From: Bacteroidota bacterium
Lineage (GTDB): Bacteria > Bacteroidota > Bacteroidia > Chitinophagales > LD1
Assembly (NCBI GenBank): GCA_016715625.1
Contig: JADJZU010000008.1
Coordinates: 1-64,000 of the forward strand
Length of the DNA stretch: 64,000 nt
Direction of reading: 5' to 3'
A program made the position numbers and the translations under genes. The notes under the pieces are model-generated. The model had not been told where the DNA came from and ran no database searches. It saw nothing but the letters and a program-made list of their open reading frames with translations. Positions 38,582-47,814 of the stretch are shown here, one piece after another. The stretch's first letter is position 1; the number at the start of each line of letters is the position of its first letter.

Positions 38582-38794
38582 ATGGCTACAGACAACCCGG
38601 AATCAGCAGGCGAAGGCGCTCCTTTTTTGCAGGAGAGTGAAAAGGCGCAACAGCGTTCCTTATATAACAGTTACTATACGCTGCTTGGGCTGAATTATAC
38701 GCATCAAGAGGCCCTGAAGACTATGCGCATTACTCAAGCGCATGTAGACCACTTGTTGCAGCGGTTTGGGCCGGAGAGTGATGAAAGCAAATAG
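38582..38794 (+). CDS. Small unrecognised protein, possible helix-turn-helix
   Basis: A 70-aa acidic/neutral protein, MATDNPESAGEGAPFLQESE at the start. The C-terminal half LLGLNYTHQEALKTMRITQA with HVDHLLQRFG could form two or three helices in a helix-turn-helix-like arrangement. This is a guess from pattern only. It lies 134 bp after the 234-aa orphan gene, on the same strand. An A-rich stretch (ACATCAAAAAAA) lies just before the ATG. Not recognised from any family I know. Confidence 0.55.
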   Translation: MATDNPESAGEGAPFLQESEKAQQRSLYNSYYTLLGLNYTHQEALKTMRITQAHVDHLLQRFGPESDESK

Positions 38795-38903
38795 AGAGGA
38801 CTATTTTGCCGGTGAAGGGTGCTCTCACTCGCTCATTCATTCCCGCTCCGCTTTACCCGAAACAATCAGGAGAGAACCTGAACTTTAAGAATGCCCGAAC
38901 AAC

Positions 38904-40529
38904 TTACCTCCCCGCCTGCAAAGCAGCGCGCTGCTCCTGGATGGTTTCGCTGTTGATAAAGGAGTCGAAATCCATTTCCTTATCCAGCATGCCCTTGGGG
39001 GCTATCTCGATTACGCGGTTGGCAATGGTTTCCACCAGTTCGTGGTCGCGCGAGGTAAAGAGGATTGTGCCCCGGAAATCGCTCATGCCGTTGTTGAGTG
39101 CGGTGATAGATTCCAGGTCGAGGTGATTGGTGGGTTCATCGAACAGCAGCACATTGGCGCGCAGCAGCATCATGCGCGAGAACATGCAGCGCATTTTTTC
39201 GCCCCCCGACAGCACGCTGCATTTCTTTAATACTTCCTCGCCCGAAAACAACATGCGCCCCAAAAACGAGCGGATAAAGGTTTCGTCTTTTTCTTCGGGG
39301 CTGTATTGGCGCAGCCAGTCTATCAGGTTGAGGTCTACGCCCTCAAAGTAGCGGGTGTTGTCGTTGGGTATGCCGGCACGGCTGGTGGTTACTCCCCATT
39401 GAAAGGAGCCCTGGTAGTCAGTGTCTTCGCCCATGAGAATGTTTAAGAAAGCTGACACCGCAATGCTGTGCCCCAGGATGGCAATCTTATCGCCCTTCTT
39501 CACAGTAAAGCTCACATTGCTGAAGAGCGTTTCTCCATTCACCTTCTTGCTCAGGTTGCGCACTTCCAGAATTTCGTTGCCGGCTTCGCGCAGCACATTA
39601 TTAAACACAATGCCCGGATACTTGCGGCTGGAGGGTTTAATGTCCTCAAGGTTGATTTTGTCCAGGGCTTTCTTTCTGCTGGTGGCCTGCCGCGATTTGG
39701 AGGCATTGGCCGAAAATCGTCTGATAAAATCCTGTAGTTCTTTTATACGGTCTTCAGCTTTTTTGTTGGCATCGGCTTTCTGGCGCGCCACCAGCTGCGA
39801 GCTTTGATACCAGAATGAATAGTTGCCGGTGTAGATGGTCATTTTGCTGTAGTCGATATCTACAATGTTGGTGCACACGGCATCCAGAAAGTGACGGTCG
39901 TGGCTCACCACTAGTATAATGCCCTGGTAATCGGCCAGAAAATCCTCGAGCCAGTTGATGGTTTGCACATCGAGGTCGTTGGTGGGTTCATCCAGAAACA
40001 GAATATCGGGATTGCCAAACAGAGCCTGCGCCAGCAATACACGCACTTTTTGGTTACCATCCAGTTCTTTCACCAGTTTGTAATGCAGGTCTTCTTTGAT
40101 CCCCAAATGGCTCAGCAGTTCGGCAGCGCTGCTTTCGGCATTCCAGCCGTCCATTTCGTTAAAGGTGTTTTCGAGTTCGCCCGCGCGGTGGCCGTCTGCT
40201 TCGGTAAAGTCGGCTTTGGCATACAACTGTTCCTTTTCCTGCATAATGGCCCACAGGGTTTTGTGTCCCATCAGCACGGTTTGCATCACGGGCACTTCGT
40301 CATATTCAAAGTGATTTTGCTTGAGCACCGCCACGCGCATGCCTTTGCTAAAGGCCACCTGTCCGGTGGTGGGGTCTATGTCGCCCTGCAGTATTTTTAA
40401 AAAGGTGGACTTGCCGGCTCCGTTGGCACCAATAATGCCGTAGCAGTTGCCACTGGTAAATTTCAGGTTTACGTCTTCGAACAATACGCGCTTGCCGTAG
40501 CGAAGCGACAGGTTACTCACTGTAATCAT
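38904..40529 (-). CDS. ABC-F family ATPase (YkpA/YbiT-like)
   Basis: A soluble tandem ABC protein acting on ribosomes. The 541-aa product has a first domain with IIGANGAGKSTFLKILQG (Walker A), signature LDGNQKVRVLLAQALFGNPD and ILFLDEPTNDLDVQTINWLE. The second domain has a degenerate Walker A (AILGHSIAVSAFLNILMG, lacking the GxGKS/T lysine) but intact LSGGEKMRCMFSRMML and VLLFDEPTNHLDLESITALN. From memory, degeneracy in the second P-loop and the altered first signature occur in this subfamily, so I do not call it broken. The linker KAEDRIKELQDFIRRFSANA is of the usual ABC-F type. A role in translation or antibiotic protection is inferred. Confidence 0.92.
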   Translation of the reverse strand: MITVSNLSLRYGKRVLFEDVNLKFTSGNCYGIIGANGAGKSTFLKILQGDIDPTTGQVAFSKGMRVAVLKQNHFEYDEVPVMQTVLMGHKTLWAIMQEKEQLYAKADFTEADGHRAGELENTFNEMDGWNAESSAAELLSHLGIKEDLHYKLVKELDGNQKVRVLLAQALFGNPDILFLDEPTNDLDVQTINWLEDFLADYQGIILVVSHDRHFLDAVCTNIVDIDYSKMTIYTGNYSFWYQSSQLVARQKADANKKAEDRIKELQDFIRRFSANASKSRQATSRKKALDKINLEDIKPSSRKYPGIVFNNVLREAGNEILEVRNLSKKVNGETLFSNVSFTVKKGDKIAILGHSIAVSAFLNILMGEDTDYQGSFQWGVTTSRAGIPNDNTRYFEGVDLNLIDWLRQYSPEEKDETFIRSFLGRMLFSGEEVLKKCSVLSGGEKMRCMFSRMMLLRANVLLFDEPTNHLDLESITALNNGMSDFRGTILFTSRDHELVETIANRVIEIAPKGMLDKEMDFDSFINSETIQEQRAALQAGR

Positions 40530-40652
40530 AGCAGATAGATAGGGCAGCGGAAAGCCCGCTGAGGCTCCTCTTGTTTTTAAGCGGGTGCGAATGTAAAATT
40601 TTGGAGATAAGCCGGGCCCGTAAAACTCCTTTTGGCTCTCCGGGCCGGTGCT

Positions 40653-42536
40653 TTATTTTTTCTGTTTGGCTCTGGCTTCGTTCTGCTTTTGCATCTCTTC
40701 CAGCTTTTTCTGCCAGCCCGATTTTGGCTTCGGATTTTTCTTGTGCTCTTCTATCTGCGCGCGCAGCTTGTTTTCGTCTATCAAAAACTTTTGCGTAATC
40801 CACTGATGCGCCACGCCCAACAGGTTTTGCAACAGATAGTAATAAGTCAAAGCAGCCGGAAAACCGTTGAACATAAACATGAGCATAAACGGCATTACAT
40901 ACGGGATGTATTTCATACCCGGCTGCTGATTGCCCATGGCGTTCATCTGGTTATTCATCACGGCCTGCACCACCGAAGAGGCAGTCATGAGCACAGTGAA
41001 CAGCGACAGGTGGGTTTGCCCCAGGATAGGGGTGGCCCAGTTGAGCACCGAATCATAGCTCGATAAATCGGTGGCCCACAGAAAGGCTTCCTGCCGCAGC
41101 TCAATAGAAGCCGGGAAGAAATAATACATGGCCATCAGGATAGGGAACTGCAGCAGCAGCGGCAGGCAGCCACCCAGCGGGCTTACTCCAGCCCGGGTAT
41201 AAAGCTTCATTTGTTCCTGCCCCATGCGCGCCTGGTCTTCGCCATACTTTTCGCGCAGGGCTGTGAGCTCCGGAGCCAGAATCTTCATTTTGGCAGCACT
41301 CTCAATGCTCTTGGCGGTGAGCGGGTGCAGGGCCACCTTAAGCATAAGTGTTAGCAGCAAGATGATGATTCCGTAGTTCAGGTGCAGATTTTCGAACCAG
41401 CTGAACACCCAAATAATCACGTGGGTGATATATTTAATCCAGCTGAACATCCAGAAATTGGGACCCAGTTTAATGATGTCTTCCACATTGCGGTCGAGTG
41501 CCGAGAGGGTGTAGTAGTGGTTGGGCCCCACAAAGTATTGAAAGTGGTAAGCCGTGTTGGTAGCCGAGGAATAGGGGATATTGAAATTGGCTACATATTT
41601 CTTTACATAGTTATTGTCGTCTTTCTTAAAGTCGGATTTAATCGTGCCGGCTTTCGTTATTTTTCCATTGCTGAACAGTGTGGTGTTAAAGAACTGCTGC
41701 TTAAACGAAATCCAGTCCACTTCTTTATCGAAGCTGCTCTTGTCCGATTCGTTGTCCTCATCCAGGTGCAGCACATCGCCATTGTTTTCGCGGTAGTAGA
41801 GAGCCGAGTAGCGTCTTTCAATCTCCAGATTTTTCTCCAGCGAGGTCAGGGTGCTTTGCCATTCGGCATTGATGGCGTTAAAGTTCTGGGGAATCACTCC
41901 GTTGAGCCCCACAAACGCAATGTCGTAGCCAAAAAGATAGTTATTGCCCTGCAGGGTATACTTCTGTTCAAAGTATTTGCCATCACCGGCCATCAGGCGA
42001 AAGGCAATGGAGGCACTGTCTTTCCCTTTTACGGTAAAGCCGCTGCCCACGGGTTCAAAAAACAGGTCTTTGGTAGACACCGCACTTTCGTAGCTCACCG
42101 GTATTTGATAAGTGAGGGTATTGGTTTTATCGGTAAAGAGCACCATGGGCTTTTTATCCCAGGTTTTGTAGTTCTTCAGCTCAATGCTTTTAATCAGCCC
42201 GCCTTTGTTGGTCAGGGTTATTTTTTGCACTTCGTTTTCTATCACAAAGGTTTTCTCTTCACCGGTGGCGGCAGCGGCAAAGGCTCCGTATTGCGAAGCA
42301 GTCTTAGCCGAGTCGCTGGTGGCCGGGGTAGCAGAGGTGGCCGCAGCAGCATCGGCATTGGCCGGGGTGGCCATGGCATCAGCGCTGGCAGGCTTGGCTG
42401 CGGTTTGCGTTTTGGCAGCCGGAGCCGGTTTGTTTTTGGCCTCCTCCTGTGCTTTTTGTCCCTGATAATACATCCAGCCGAACATGAGTAGCGCAATAAG
42501 GATCCATCCAATTACCGATTCTTTATTCTTGAACAT
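40653..42536 (-). CDS. yidC: Membrane protein insertase YidC
   Basis: It inserts inner-membrane proteins alone or with SecYEG. The 627-aa product has an N-terminal membrane segment (VIGWILIALLMFGWMYYQGQ), an Ala/Pro/Thr-rich linker, the large periplasmic beta domain (FVIENEVQKITLTNKGGLIK ...), and the conserved C-terminal five-helix insertase part. The latter shows NYGIIILLLTLMLKVALHPL, PLGGCLPLLLQFPILMAMYY and LTYYYLLQNLLGVAHQWITQ. It ends in a Lys-rich tail (KQNEARAKQKK). Full length for Bacteroidota. Confidence 0.96.
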   Translation of the reverse strand: MFKNKESVIGWILIALLMFGWMYYQGQKAQEEAKNKPAPAAKTQTAAKPASADAMATPANADAAAATSATPATSDSAKTASQYGAFAAAATGEEKTFVIENEVQKITLTNKGGLIKSIELKNYKTWDKKPMVLFTDKTNTLTYQIPVSYESAVSTKDLFFEPVGSGFTVKGKDSASIAFRLMAGDGKYFEQKYTLQGNNYLFGYDIAFVGLNGVIPQNFNAINAEWQSTLTSLEKNLEIERRYSALYYRENNGDVLHLDEDNESDKSSFDKEVDWISFKQQFFNTTLFSNGKITKAGTIKSDFKKDDNNYVKKYVANFNIPYSSATNTAYHFQYFVGPNHYYTLSALDRNVEDIIKLGPNFWMFSWIKYITHVIIWVFSWFENLHLNYGIIILLLTLMLKVALHPLTAKSIESAAKMKILAPELTALREKYGEDQARMGQEQMKLYTRAGVSPLGGCLPLLLQFPILMAMYYFFPASIELRQEAFLWATDLSSYDSVLNWATPILGQTHLSLFTVLMTASSVVQAVMNNQMNAMGNQQPGMKYIPYVMPFMLMFMFNGFPAALTYYYLLQNLLGVAHQWITQKFLIDENKLRAQIEEHKKNPKPKSGWQKKLEEMQKQNEARAKQKK

Positions 42537-42606
42537 GTGTTGTGTCTTAAAATTGAGGGCGCAAACGTAAAAAAGTAGAGCTAATTATCTGCTTTATCCT
42601 TTGTGC

Positions 42607-44727
42607 CTATTGCGGGTGATAAATCTGCTGCGCCTTTTTCATCACGTCTTCCTTCTTTAAACTCAAGGGGCGCATCTGCTGCCGGCTAAAGAGCTCCATC
42701 TGGTCGGTGTAATGCGGACTGTCGGGGTTCAGCGAGTTGCCCAGGGGTTGCAGGGCACTTAGTTCCTGCACTCCGTTTTTATTGAACGAGGCCAACATGG
42801 TATAGGTGTCGCCATGGCTCACTTTAAATGCCATTCGTCCGGGAATGCGCTCGGGGTAGCATGGGCTCAGCACATCCGGAAAGCCTCGGAGCGGAAGGTC
42901 TTTATTGCCACGGATAATGCGGTTTACCTTACCCCATTCCACTTTAATGGTTCCAAAGTTGGCTTGCAGCGAGTCGCGGGCGGCCCGCAGGTGCTCGGCC
43001 CATTCTTCTTCTTTTACATCAAAGCCCCACACAAAGTGGGCATCGTTGTAATGATATTTATCGAACACCGCCTTGAGGCAAAAGCCAAAGAGGGTAGGAG
43101 CATACTCCTGAATATCGGCTTTGCGGTTCCAGCTTTTCAGAATCTGAATAGCCTCTTTCAGGTCGGGGTATTTGTTTTCGTCTAAGGCGAATAAGGGACG
43201 CACACTATTGGCAAAAGTGCCTTTGTGCGAAAAGGTAACATCAAATTTCAGGTCGTGGATGTCCTGCATGCTGAATTTGTCTTTGGCCGTAATCTGTTCG
43301 GTAAAGCGCTCGGCCCGGTTGTTGTCTCCGGGGCGTTCGTCCATCAGTTTGCGCGGCACATAGCAATAGCCCTTTTCGCTGCACTCATCGCTGGAAGCGT
43401 GAAAGGGGGTGTTGTTGGTGTTAAATACATATCCGCAATCAGGGTTAATGGTTTTGGGCATGCTATCGAGGGGAATCAACTTGGTCCATAAAGCTTTGGA
43501 GGTGTTGCCCGGCACTATCTTGCTCCAATCGAAAGTGGTATCGCGCTCGGGCATCATGCCATGGTGGATGTAGAAGATGTTATCTTCTTTGTCGGCATAC
43601 ACAATGTTGAATAACGTAATAGCATGGGTGCGTATGGCATCCCAATACTCGTTATAGTTGCGAGCCTTGTTCATATAGTATAGCTGCTGCGCGGTTTTAA
43701 TTGTAGTGTTGGCCGGAAAGCGAATGGCATAAAAGTTATAAGACGTATCGCTTTTCAGCGTAGCGCCAAACCGGCTCCAGTAGGTCATCTTTTTTACGGG
43801 CAACACAAACTTTCCTTTTTTGGCAAGGTTCACCTTTAGCCATACCGGGCGCTTTTCGAGTGGGTAATATTGTCCGTCTACTTCATACATGCCTTTTTTG
43901 TGCGGATGCATTTTCAGTTTGTAAACATCCACTTTGTCGAAGGTGTTCCAGGTCATTCCCCAGCCCAGGTTTTCGTTTACTCCCATGGCCAGCGAGGTGC
44001 TGCCCTGAAACATACAGCCCTCTATGTTCAGTCCTTCTTCGCTTTGCAAGTGGGCCTCATAGAAGGAGAGGAGCCCCTCCATGCCCATGTGCGGATTAAT
44101 GCAGAGATAAGTATTACCGTCTACGGTTTTGGTATGGTCCAGGGCAAAGGCATTGGAACCTACGGAGGGCATATCGTGCTGCGGAAAATCTACGTTCACT
44201 CCATCATATTTGCCGCCCACAGCATCGCCTACCTGGTTTTGGGTATACGATAAGGCCGACATAATCACTAAATAGCAATTGATAATGTCTTTGGCAGTAA
44301 CCGGAAAGGCAGCTTTCACCTCCACCGTTTCGGGATGTGCTTTGGCATAAGCATTTATCCCCTGAGCATAGCCATCAACATACTTTTTGAATTCGGGCGT
44401 AAGGTCTGTATCAAACTTTTCATTCACCAGCCGGGCAGCACCTATGGCATGCGCAAAGAAATCATTCTTGGCACCGCTGATTCCGTCTTTGCGACCCATG
44501 AAACCTTTGCCGGTATAAATCAAATCCTGCATCACCGGAAAAGCATCTTCGGCATTGGCCCAGGCCAGGCCGTAGGCCACTTCGGCATCGGTTTTTGCGA
44601 ATATATGGGGGATTCCAAAGCTATCGCGAACAATGGTAACGTTGGCGGGGTTAATAAGATTAGAGACGGTTTGGGCGAAGGCCGGCTGCAATTCCGCAGC
44701 AAAAAGGAACAGGAACAGTTTTTTCAT
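42607..44727 (-). CDS. Penicillin-acylase-type N-terminal nucleophile hydrolase
   Basis: Family members cleave amide-linked acyl groups (penicillins, acyl-homoserine lactones, lipopeptides) after self-processing. The start at 44727 gives the signal peptide MKKLFLFLFAAELQPAFAQ; the longer upstream frame lacks one. The product is about 706 aa. The alpha part has IVRDSFGIPHIFAKTDAEVA and YGLAWANAEDAF. The beta chain would begin at the Ser of VGSNAFALD after the spacer, followed by INPHMGMEGLLSFYEAHLQS (Ntn hydrolase oxyanion region). The late Asn-Arg pair in RPGDNNRAERFTEQI fits. The substrate is not readable; quorum-signal or antibiotic cleavage is only one possibility. Confidence 0.85.
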   Translation of the reverse strand: MKKLFLFLFAAELQPAFAQTVSNLINPANVTIVRDSFGIPHIFAKTDAEVAYGLAWANAEDAFPVMQDLIYTGKGFMGRKDGISGAKNDFFAHAIGAARLVNEKFDTDLTPEFKKYVDGYAQGINAYAKAHPETVEVKAAFPVTAKDIINCYLVIMSALSYTQNQVGDAVGGKYDGVNVDFPQHDMPSVGSNAFALDHTKTVDGNTYLCINPHMGMEGLLSFYEAHLQSEEGLNIEGCMFQGSTSLAMGVNENLGWGMTWNTFDKVDVYKLKMHPHKKGMYEVDGQYYPLEKRPVWLKVNLAKKGKFVLPVKKMTYWSRFGATLKSDTSYNFYAIRFPANTTIKTAQQLYYMNKARNYNEYWDAIRTHAITLFNIVYADKEDNIFYIHHGMMPERDTTFDWSKIVPGNTSKALWTKLIPLDSMPKTINPDCGYVFNTNNTPFHASSDECSEKGYCYVPRKLMDERPGDNNRAERFTEQITAKDKFSMQDIHDLKFDVTFSHKGTFANSVRPLFALDENKYPDLKEAIQILKSWNRKADIQEYAPTLFGFCLKAVFDKYHYNDAHFVWGFDVKEEEWAEHLRAARDSLQANFGTIKVEWGKVNRIIRGNKDLPLRGFPDVLSPCYPERIPGRMAFKVSHGDTYTMLASFNKNGVQELSALQPLGNSLNPDSPHYTDQMELFSRQQMRPLSLKKEDVMKKAQQIYHPQ

Positions 44728-44903
44728 GAAGGATAGGATGATTTTTAATGATGCGATAGCTGGTAAACGATTCAAAACGGTAAATCTTTTGGGCGATAAT
44801 GATTCATGCAAATAAAATTTCTTTTCAAACTAAAGCGATAGAATGTAATGCATACAAGCATTTGTTTTTTTACTTTCCTTACTTATAATTTCATCTTGCA
44901 CCA

Positions 44904-47396
44904 ATGATTCCTATGCGATGGTTTACCGGATTACTTCTTTTAGCAAATTTAAGTGGCTATGCTGCTTTGGTTCCTTTTAATGGTAGCACGGGCAGCATAC
45001 CCAACAACAATACCTGGAAACTTTTCCCTTGCAATGTGACCGGTCTTCAGCAACCGGGGCTTAGCACATCCTATGGTTTGCTGGAGTTAAAACTTTCTAT
45101 TGCACATAATAACGTATCGGACCTCGAGATTCACCTCGTGTCGCCCAATGGCACCGATGTTTTAATCTGCGATGGCGTGGGCGGCTCGGGCAATAATTTT
45201 ACTAATACTGCTTTCCGGCAATCTTTCAGCACGCCCATTGCTAGTGGCACAGCCCCTTTTTCCGGCAATTACCTTCCGCAGGGGAATCTGAATCTGTTGA
45301 ACAACGGACAGAACGGCAATGGCAATTGGAATCTGCGTATCCGCGATAAATTAACCAGCGCATTTTCGGGTTCTCTCACTTCCTGGCAAATCACCTTTAC
45401 TGATACGAGTGCCGTTGCGCCTTCGAATGTATTTTCTACTAATCTACCTATCATCAGGATTAACACCTTTGGGCAAGCCATCCCCGATGATCCTAAAATT
45501 CCGGTCGACTTTCAAGTGATAGACAATGGATATGGGCAATTGAATTACGATACTAATACGGTGTTTGCTTTTCAGCATAGAATAGGCATTGAGCTGAGAG
45601 GCTCCTCCTCGCAATGGGCACCCAAAGTACCTTATGGATTCGAAACCTGGGATGCCCTGAACAATGATGTAGATACTTCTTTTCTGGGTTTCCCTTCTCA
45701 GAGCGACTGGATTCTTTCGCCCAGCTACTACGACAAAACGCTGATGCGTAATGTGCTCAGCTACGATATCTTCAACAAGATGGGGCATTATGCTACGCGC
45801 ACCAAATACTGCGAGTTGTTTTTAAATGGCGACTATCAGGGTATTTATATCGTGATGGAGAAAATTAAACGCGATGAAGAAAGAGTGGATATAGCCAAAC
45901 TCACAGCTGCCGACACCATAGGCGACCAGTTGACAGGCGGCTACATTTATAAGATAGATAAGTTTACCGGCAGCGGGGGAGATGGTTTTTACTCCGCCTT
46001 TCCGCCCTCTAACCCAACCGGTGATGCTATTTATTATCAATATGAATATCCTTCGCAGTTGGAACTGCAGCCGCAGCAAGCCGACTATCTGGAACGATAT
46101 GTAGATAGTTTTGAGACAGCTTTGTTCGGCCCCGACTTTGCCGACCCCGAAAACGGATTCAGACGCTATGCTTCCGAACAATCGTTTATTGATTATATGT
46201 TACTGAACGAGATGAGTAAGAATGTGGATGGCTATCGATTGAGTACTTATTTCCATAAAGACAAGCAGAGTAAAGGCGGTAAGATAAAAGCCGGACCCGC
46301 CTGGGATTTTGACATTACCTGGAAAAATGCCGACTACTGCCAGGCAGAGATAGATACCGGTTGGGCCTATAACCTCAACTATGTTTGTTCCGGTGCAGCC
46401 GTGCCGGCTCATTGGGAAAGAATGTTGCAGGACACTTTATTCATAGCGAGAGTCAAATGCCGTTGGAACGCTCTACGCTCACAGTTTTTGCATACTGATT
46501 CTTTGTTTGCTTATATAGATTCAACTGCTTCCTGGATAGATTCTGCGCAACAGCGAAATTTTGTCAAGTGGCCCATTTTAGGAGTGCCTACCTGGCCCGA
46601 ACCGCAACCATTACCACAAACTTATGCAGCACAGATTCAACGCTTGAAAAGTTGGATTACGACTCGTTTTGCCTGGATGGACGCACAGTTCAATCAGTAT
46701 CCCAATGTTACTCCAATAGTTTCTTTGGGAAATGATACTTCTGTTTGCGGACCTGGTGCCATTGGCCTAACCCCCGGAAATTTTGAAACTTACTCCTGGA
46801 GCACCGGACAATCCTCACCGGCCATTCTAACCTCACAGTCTGGTATTTACCGTGTATCTGTAAGCGATAAATTTGGTTGCAGCGCCAGCGATGAGGTAAA
46901 TATTACCTTTTGGGACTTACCCTCGGCTGTTTTTACATCGATGGTTACAGCCGACACAGTTCAGTTTGCCGCTATGGATACAGCTGTATTACTGCTTTGG
47001 AATTTTGGCGATGGCACCACCGATTCTGTTTCTGCGCCTTTGCATACATACGCCAATTCGGGTACTTATTATGTAAGCTTGCAAGCCACAGATAGCAACG
47101 GATGTGTAAGTGCTTCTATTGACTCTGTAATTATTTTGCCAACGGATATTGCGAAACTTTCTACCCAGATATTCTCTCTATATCCTAACCCGGTGTCGGA
47201 TGTATTGCATGTTACAAACTTATCAGGGGCGCAATATGATTATTCCATTTATGATGCGTTAGGGCAATTCTTAGAGGGAAACAGTGCTCATACTTTGAAT
47301 CATAGTATTGACATTATGCCGTATTCCCCGGGTGTATATTGGCTACAACTGAAAACCAGTAACACAAAATTGGTTAAGTATTTTATCAAAAGATAA
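44904..47396 (+). CDS. Secreted CotH-kinase-family protein with P-domain, PKD and T9SS sorting domain
   Basis: CotH proteins are secreted kinases with an atypical fold, best known from spore coats. The 830-aa product begins with a signal peptide (MRWFTGLLLLANLSGYAA). A proprotein-convertase P-like domain follows (LSIAHNNVSDLEIHLVSPNG; WNLRIRDKLTSAFSGSLTSW, residues about 20-175). The CotH domain (about 180-600) contains YCELFLNGDYQGIYIVMEKI, the core NVDGYRLSTYFHKDKQ and KAGPAWDFDITW. A beta/Ig segment, a PKD domain (LLWNFGDGTTDSVSAP) and a T9SS domain (FSLYPNPVSDV ... PGVYWLQLKTS) complete it. Extracellular or surface phosphorylation is inferred; partners are unknown. Confidence 0.87.
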   Translation: MIPMRWFTGLLLLANLSGYAALVPFNGSTGSIPNNNTWKLFPCNVTGLQQPGLSTSYGLLELKLSIAHNNVSDLEIHLVSPNGTDVLICDGVGGSGNNFTNTAFRQSFSTPIASGTAPFSGNYLPQGNLNLLNNGQNGNGNWNLRIRDKLTSAFSGSLTSWQITFTDTSAVAPSNVFSTNLPIIRINTFGQAIPDDPKIPVDFQVIDNGYGQLNYDTNTVFAFQHRIGIELRGSSSQWAPKVPYGFETWDALNNDVDTSFLGFPSQSDWILSPSYYDKTLMRNVLSYDIFNKMGHYATRTKYCELFLNGDYQGIYIVMEKIKRDEERVDIAKLTAADTIGDQLTGGYIYKIDKFTGSGGDGFYSAFPPSNPTGDAIYYQYEYPSQLELQPQQADYLERYVDSFETALFGPDFADPENGFRRYASEQSFIDYMLLNEMSKNVDGYRLSTYFHKDKQSKGGKIKAGPAWDFDITWKNADYCQAEIDTGWAYNLNYVCSGAAVPAHWERMLQDTLFIARVKCRWNALRSQFLHTDSLFAYIDSTASWIDSAQQRNFVKWPILGVPTWPEPQPLPQTYAAQIQRLKSWITTRFAWMDAQFNQYPNVTPIVSLGNDTSVCGPGAIGLTPGNFETYSWSTGQSSPAILTSQSGIYRVSVSDKFGCSASDEVNITFWDLPSAVFTSMVTADTVQFAAMDTAVLLLWNFGDGTTDSVSAPLHTYANSGTYYVSLQATDSNGCVSASIDSVIILPTDIAKLSTQIFSLYPNPVSDVLHVTNLSGAQYDYSIYDALGQFLEGNSAHTLNHSIDIMPYSPGVYWLQLKTSNTKLVKYFIKR

Positions 47397-47444
47397 AACT
47401 GCACTTGCTTCCTATACTTATGTTCTTACATTTGCGCCCCACAT

Positions 47445-47517
<73 letters not shown>

Positions 47518-47519
47518 CA

Positions 47520-47547
47520 GAGCCCTCAAGTAATTGAGGGCTCTTTT
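47520..47547 (+). terminator. Terminator of the tRNA-fMet gene
   Basis: The arms GAGCCCTCAA (47520-47529) and TTGAGGGCTC (47534-47543) with loop GTAA are followed by TTTT. They lie directly behind the tRNA, so the giant gene downstream needs its own promoter. Confidence 0.9.
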
Positions 47548-47814
47548 ATTATACAGCGATTTTTGACTTCAGTAGGATGGTAAAAAAAGTTACTGTCACT
47601 ATTGCACACTTAATCAAACCTTAAACTAAAATATAGAATTATTTTCTGTGGTTCTGTATCATGATGTCTATCATCCATTTATACTCTAAAGCATTTATTG
47701 TGTAGATCATAGTATAATATACTTATTTTTGAGGCACATTATTGGGTGTCGCAGTTATTTTTTTTAACGGTTATTGAAGCCCAACTTTAGTTCAATTTTA
47801 ATAGTAAGTATAAT
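47548..47814. other. Upstream region of the giant surface-protein gene
   Basis: 267 bp, AT-rich, with no gene and no clear repeat. It must contain the giant gene's promoter if translation starts at 47815. A perfect -7 element TATTTTTG also lies inside the first codons (47882-47889), so an alternative shorter transcript starting near 47896 is possible, but that would exclude the signal peptide. Confidence 0.4.

Noticed and set aside
39390..39500. Degenerate second Walker A of the ABC-F protein as a sign of inactivation
   Set aside because: As I recall, the YkpA/YbiT-like subfamily shows similar degeneracy there; the signature and Walker B of that domain are intact.
41382..42491. 369-codon open frame on the plus strand opposite yidC
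   Set aside because: Shadow of yidC codons (Ala/Pro-rich linker gives a Gly/Arg-rich mirror); no start context or homology.
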